Assembly: GCA_029747585.1 (NCBI GenBank)
Contig: JAPEVF010000700.1
Span: 1 to 23,475 of the forward strand
Length of the DNA: 23,475 bases
Direction: 5' to 3'
DNA from: Pleurotus djamor
Lineage: Eukaryota; Basidiomycota; Agaricomycetes; Agaricales; Pleurotaceae
A program made the translations under genes and the position numbers. Positions 18,802 to 23,475 of this stretch are shown here, in pieces; the stretch's first letter is position 1, and the number at the start of each line of letters is the position of its first letter. Below the pieces are notes generated by a model. The model was not told the origin of the DNA. It worked only from the letters and a program-made list of their open reading frames with translations, and ran no database searches.

Positions 18802-20899
18802 CATTCCGTGAAGCTATCACTTTGCAACTGCCAAAGCGCTGATTCTGGCCAAAGGCCAGGAAACAATACCTTCCAAATACTGCAAGGAGTAGAGTCTCGA
18901 AGCAGATTGTATGGAGGTAGGTCGCAGAGAAAGACTCGACATTTTCCAATCGTGGTTAGCATCAAGTACAGCTGACTGACCATGACTTGCATGGTGTGTG
19001 TCAGATTATCTCGCCATCTTCTATCTCCTGAGAAAATGGCTGGCTCTCTTCAGCTCATGGCTCTCACCGCAACCCTCCAGCCATCGTTTCCTTACTTCTG
19101 GATCGTTTACCCACCCACTCTGGTGAGGCACAGGCTCCTTCTTTCCAGTTGAACAGAAATGCAAGGCTTCATCTTGCCTCCGCTACTTGGGTATGCTGAG
19201 CGGCTGAGGGGTGGCGTATGGGCTGCCCCCAAGATGATGCTACATCGTGGGCTATCGTAGGCTTTTTGTTCGTCGCGAGACACATCAAGATATTCCCTTC
19301 GTACATGTAGGTAGATTATACGAGACAGAGGGCACAAGTAGAGGTAGATAACCACAGGCAAGGAAAAATTACTCACTGCATCACTCTCTCGTGACAAACG
19401 ACGAGGACGAGAGCGTCCCTCTCCCCCTCTCCCCCTGTCACCCCGTCGCCTTAAGCCACGAAGCTTGTGATCTTCGAGCTGGTCTATGCCTAGTTTGCCT
19501 TCTGCAATAATATGTAACTGCTCGCTGTTCACCCTATCTGGGCATCTACAAAGTCATCGCTGTAGTGAAGACGGAGAGGGGGTGGGGACGAGTCGTTGTG
19601 GACTATATTGAATCGGCGATAACCCCAACTTACTTCCAAGATGTGTCGATCGGATCGTGATCGTGCACAGCCACATGGTACTGCCCTGACTGACAACATC
19701 GCTGGGGTTGCCTGAGCGAATGCTACCTTAATAGCCTGCGAACGTTCCCCCTGCATGCCGCGTATAAGCCTCCTCCATAGGGACTGTTCCGCATCTATCC
19801 AGAGTATGATTAGCATGACCCAACGCCACAGTTCGGCTGCACGACGAGCTCCTCTTGGACACTAAAGCGAGGTGAGTGAGCCATTTTGCTACAGTTGTCC
19901 CATCCCTTACTGACACAATATCCGCTTGTAAAATCTGGTTTCACCCTTCCCTTCTCACATAGAGTACTGTATTAGCGGTACGAGCATCTATGGCACTCTC
20001 TATGCTGCCCGCTATGACTATCGCTCGCTTGAGGGTACGTATCGGGCATCTTATCCCATAGTTACAGACGCATGACTGTGATACCTACTAATCTGGTAGC
20101 AATATAGAGTTTATTGCTCGACACTTGCTCGCCCGACCCATACCGAGGTACGCCGTGCGTTGATGAGAGGCATGATTGTTTGTTTGTATTCTAGCCACGA
20201 CCATCACCTCGAAGCACTTGCACGGATCTGTATGTGCATGTGTCCAGCATTAAAAACCTTCCCTTTAAAAGAGTATGGGTGGTGTTCAGGATACTGTCAC
20301 AATGCCGAGCTAGGGGTAAAAGTGATTTATTCGAAGGCAGTGGCTTTTAATCTTATGCGGAAGCCTTGAACAGTACAAATTGAACGAGAACTTCTCATGG
20401 TACGCCGGCAGAAGGGAGGACAAAGTCCGCTCTCATCGGCAACCTACACGCATCGTCGGGGATAGGACCGTGTCCTTTTGAGTGTGGCCGAGGTTGAAAG
20501 GAACTTTGCGTTACCTTAATCATCTCCGCAGTTTGAATGCGAGTGATCGTTTTGAAACCGCTTTTACCGTACTTCGTTGATCCAATGGGGCATGCAACCC
20601 CATTACCTATGGATTTCTGTAAATCAACGGGATATTTCCATTCATTGCACTTAAAACGTGATATTGTTTCTGTGATGGGCCAGGGTTCTAGTACGAGTAC
20701 TGACATTGCTTTTGATACGGAGGAAGGTGGGGATGATCCGGAGGCTTCATACGTATACGTAGACATCGTTGTAAATAGATATGGTCGTCAAGCTGTGAGT
20801 TTGGATGTGAGAGGAAGTTGGGAAAGAGAGCTGGAACGGGAGCGAAGGGCTAACATCACGGGGTTGACGGGAAACGAGTTTGCTGACTAGGTGTGCCTT
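18802..20899. other. Long stretch without a defensible gene
   Basis: Contains a C/T-rich low-complexity run at about 19412-19445, in which minus-strand reading gives arginine/glycine-rich peptide. Fragments between 19107 and 19916 (minus) and near 19990-20040 (plus, followed by a GTACGT donor) are mildly protein-like but assemble into nothing. On the minus strand near 19880 the bases TAGCAAAATGG resemble a tRNA A box, but no B box or cloverleaf follows. At 20395-20890 two open frames overlap on opposite strands (next entry). Confidence 0.4.
20395..20890. other. Two opposed overlapping open frames, coding strand unclear
   Basis: Plus strand 20537-20890 starts MRVIVLKPLLPYFVDPMGHA and ends with a charged segment (GSWERELERERRANITGLTG). 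Minus strand 20766-20395 starts MSTYTYEASGSSPPSSVSKA. The minus frame contains a plausible intron, donor AAG|GTAACG near 20515 and acceptor TGTAG near 20447. Neither matches a family I know. The minus frame lies just 3' of the JmjC-like gene's stop and on the same strand, so it could be a separate small gene. At most one of the two is likely real. Confidence 0.25.
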
Positions 20900-23275
20900 T
20901 CAGGTGGATGACCCCTCTGAAGGTAAGAGAAACAATGAAAAATCTAGCTGAGGATCGTCGAGGGACGAAACAGGCTCCCAAGTGTCTTGATCAAACCCGC
21001 GGGCTTCTGGTACAAATTTGCACAGGGTTGTGATCCAGTTACTGAGATGATCGGACCAGGGGGAAGTACCGAGGCAAATGAATCTGACGTTGACATAAGC
21101 CCTGCAGACGTGGTGCAGGTACAGAATGTAGACCGACTCGCGTAAGGTTCCGCCTCGAGAAGTGTACCGAGATGTGACAATTTCAAGGAGATCGTTCGCA
21201 TGTCTGCTTGCTGCGTCGAAATCTTCATCTAGTGTCGTAACCTCCGGATACATAACTCGCAAGAGCCGACCCACGACGCATGCAACAATAATGTCGAATA
21301 CATCTTCTAGACTTGGATGTTCAGCTGCGGTTGGGATATGAGGAACCAAGGCTTCTAAGATATTGTCAGAGATACGATGTGGTCAACGACATGAAGTCCG
21401 ACTTACTTGGGCAACTTTGTGGGTTTTTAATCACAGTTAAAAACATCCACATTATCCTCCTTAGGATTGGTATGCATGTTTCCCTGGGACTGTTATCAGT
21501 TGGGCGGCCTAACGCCGACGTAACAAGGAGGGTAATCATATGGTGTCGGATGCAGGACGTGAGGTAAAAGTGGGATCCTTGGACAATGGTTGGTTGCTCC
21601 AGCATAAGGGCCATGTACGGGAGTCCGGGTGGTATTATTCTGCCAGTCATATCAGTAAAACTTGGCGGCTGAGGTTAATGGATGACTTACAGGGCGATCC
21701 CGGGTTCCAGGACTTGGATGTCAATGTCGTATTCATCGGACGTGAAGTTGCTTTTGCTACATTCGGAAATCTTTGGGAACCATTCGAGCGGTGGACGAAT
21801 TGTCTGATCAAGCTTTAGGCGGAAGAAAATATATAGAATGCTTCCGCAGGTAGGGAAGACCACGCTTCCAAATCCGCTTGTAACCGTTTGGGCGTGTTGA
21901 CGTGCCCAATGGGTGGTTGCAATGGACCATTGGAGCGACCCAATTGGAGGTGAATCATGATCGTTACCGGCTGTCCACGCGGCCTTGTAGCAGACGCGGT
22001 CGAGAGTTTCATCGTGTACAAGAGGAGTCGATGGCGCATGCGGGCCAGGGAGTTGCATACAATTGATAGATTTGGCGTTGTCATCGTCTGAGATCTCGAT
22101 AAGGTCCCGAAATTTGAGTGTCCTGCGTTGCTCATGACCTCGGGGTCCTGACGGAATTGACTGATCTACCAACGGTGGTTAGAGAGGAGGTGATATGGGC
22201 CGATTGGGCGGACTTGCCATCACAGACAATGTCAGTGTCCATCATGAAGCCGAGCTTAGAAATGGCTTCCTTGAACGATAATAAGGTTTCAACTGGAACA
22301 TCGGTAAGAAGGATCGCATGGGTTTTCAGGTCGCAGCCAACGTCGTTCAGAGTGGTAAACTCGGACCACCTTCTTGAAGTTACCAAGCGTTGTCGTTGGG
22401 CGGATGAATTACTCTTGTTACATGTAAGGAGTGCGTCGATAGTTTGGGCATCTTCTTCGCTCTAGAAACAAGGATTCCATTGAGTTTGTGTCTCTCTCCG
22501 GAGACATAGGAGAAGGACTTCACATGTAACTCTGCTTGAAAAACGTAACGGCGACCGTCATGCAAGGGTATATTACAACGTTGTGCTGGAAACCTCTGAA
22601 GATCGATTAGATTCAAGCACATACACTGGTTTATAATGTGCCACCTACCGAGGCACCAGATGTAGTCTGAAACTTTGGAAATTGAGGTATGGGAGGCGGC
22701 ATCGTTGGTGTGGCGGGGGACATGGATTCGCCCTCAGGTTGATTTTCTGGGATGGACCTCTTCCGCTTAAGGGTCTTCTTTGTCGTTGGTATCACTTTTG
22801 ATTTTGACCGCCGCATTGCGTGTGGTTTGACCGGGAGCGTGGGCTGGGTCTTGCGCGAAGTTCCTTTCGATTTTCGGAGGGATGACTTTAAGCCATCAGG
22901 ATTCTTATTCCTCTTGAACCTAGCAGGGCTATCCATGGTTCGAGCGCCTTCGCCACGGCCTTCACTTGAGACGACGTCTGCACGGTGTCGATTGGAGCGC
23001 CGAGGTGTTATCTCTCCAGATTTGGGGTGCGAACGTTTGATTCCACGGTTCAATGGGATGGATTCTGGTCGCAATGGCTCTTGATCATCAAGGTCCATGC
23101 CATCCGATACCAATGGCCGCACGGACGATGGAGTGGCGGGAGGAGCAGAAGGAGAAGTCGGCGGACTCGGTGGCATCTCTGCTCTTCCATTGACAGACTC
23201 TGGCGCAGCTGGTGAAGCAGACGCACCGGCGTGAGGTGATGTAGCTGAANGAGACGGCGGCGGATTTGGTGGCAT
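20900..23275 (-). CDS. JmjC-domain-like protein with substituted metal ligands
   Basis: Exons (minus) 23275-22649, 22595-22524, 22461-22218, 22165-21691, 21639-21407 and 21354-20900. Introns are 53, 62, 52 (GC-AG), 51 and 52 nt and all phases fit, giving 701 residues from the ATG at 23275. Residues 1-60 are proline-rich with a duplicated MPPNPPPS/MPPSPPTS unit 99 bases apart; about 70-200 are strongly basic with nuclear-localisation-like clusters (KKTLKRKR). The JmjC-like cupin lies at about 385-505: LQWSIATTHWARQHAQTVTS then GFGSVVFPTCGSILYIFF, later YDIDIQVLEPGIALIIPPGL then PYMALML and GSHFY. The upstream DQSIP and FRDLIEIS segments also fit Agaricomycete JmjC proteins. Active JmjC enzymes bind Fe(II) with HxD and a later His. 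Here QTV replaces HxD, and PYMAL has Tyr where PHAV is usual, so demethylase/hydroxylase activity is doubtful. N at 23250 leaves the extreme N-terminus uncertain; it could extend upstream. Confidence 0.75.
22166..22217 (-). other. GC-AG intron in the JmjC-like gene
   Basis: On the minus strand the donor is GATG|GCAAGT, the branch motif CTAAC lies near the 3' end, and the acceptor is GGTAG|AT. Splicing the 52 bases gives DTDIVCDDQSIPSGPRG, in frame and matching the family's DQSI segment. GT donors nearby give the wrong phase. Confidence 0.75.
22704..23104 (-). repeat. 401-bp duplicated segment (copy 2, in the parent gene)
   Basis: Lies inside exon 1 of the JmjC-like gene, where coding sequence continues normally on both sides, so this is the parent copy. 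Same orientation as 5553-5953 and no mismatch noticed by eye. Confidence 0.9.
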
Positions 23276-23475
23276 CTGTGCTCCTTCTCAGATAATTTGT
23301 TGCCAATGACCCACGAAGATGAAGTCGTATTGTCGTATTCCGCGTTGATGACAAGGGGGGAGTCACTTGTTTGGGTCTGAATCGTAGTCGACGTGATATT
23401 TCCGAAAGCATCGGTGACATAGGCCACATTAACGTCGAACGTTGGTTTGCCGTTTTCATAGTAGCTGTCTTTACT
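23276..23475 (-). CDS. Open frame running off the right edge, partial
   Basis: One minus-strand frame from the window edge reads YYENGKPTFDVNVAYVTDAF then GNITSTTIQTQTSDSPLVIN and SSSWVIGNKLSEKE. It is protein-like, threonine/serine-rich and has two NxT/S sequons (NITS, NTTS). It runs into the region just before the JmjC-like start in a different frame. A poor donor (GTCATC, 77-nt intron) would join it to the JmjC exon in phase, so it may be the 5' part of that gene or the end of a neighbour. No family recognised. Confidence 0.3.

Noticed and set aside
19800..19920. tRNA-like A box (TAGCAAAATGG, minus strand)
   Set aside because: No B box (GGTTCGA-type), no acceptor-stem pairing and no cloverleaf could be traced.
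21815..22135. Alternative minus-strand frame over the JmjC exon
   Set aside because: The other frame carries the JmjC landmarks and joins the neighbouring exons in phase; this one ends at a stop without a partner.
1..23475. CRISPR array, bacterial operons or riboswitches
   Set aside because: No regular spaced repeats; spliceosomal introns throughout show that the DNA is nuclear eukaryotic.

Overview
The window reads as nuclear DNA of a basidiomycete fungus, most likely an Agaricomycete. Its genes have many very short introns (about 40-60 nt, with CTAAY/CTGAY branch motifs), GC-AG introns occur, and it carries an F-box/LRR-type gene, lineage-type JmjC and SNF2 genes, IMP dehydrogenase and the start of RNA polymerase II RPB1. 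I suspect a Rhizoctonia/Ceratobasidium-like fungus, but this is an impression and was not tested. Scattered N characters and base-level frame breaks mark it as draft assembly sequence.

Layout. 263-1250 (-) is an F-box/leucine-rich gene broken by an in-frame TAG and a frameshift. 2631-4568 (+) is IMP dehydrogenase, four exons and intact once one spurious N is discounted. 4943-5030 (+) is exon 1 of RPB1, after which the sequence dissolves into N-rich material. 5553-5953 is an exact-looking 401-bp copy of part of the JmjC gene at the other end of the window (22704-23104). It abuts an N on its left side and runs into the start of an uncharacterised two-exon gene (5946-7477, +) on its right.

7795-12811 is the most unusual part. 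Two 664-bp arms, differing at only about three positions, lie in inverted orientation around a 3.7-kb core. The core carries one four-exon gene (8892-11593, -) for an 851-residue protein with no domain that I recognise. The arms contain clustered short direct repeats and a palindromic core that recurs just outside the right arm at 13151-13240. This looks like an undescribed long-inverted-repeat mobile element, or two opposed copies of a 664-bp element.

13507-18416 (+) is a long SNF2-family ATPase gene with at least a dozen short introns, one of them GC-AG, and an acidic/serine-rich then basic tail. 18417-20899 holds no gene I can defend, apart from one exon-like block and two competing open frames. 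20900-23275 (-) encodes a JmjC-domain-like protein, rebuilt here from six exons including a GC-AG intron. All three expected iron-binding positions of its cupin fold are substituted. A further open frame runs off the right edge.

Housekeeping metabolism and transcription (IMPDH, RPB1) thus sit next to accessory sequence: a broken F-box gene, orphan genes, an inverted-repeat element, and SNF2 and JmjC-like genes. Apart from their adjacency, nothing in the sequence shows that the accessory genes act together.
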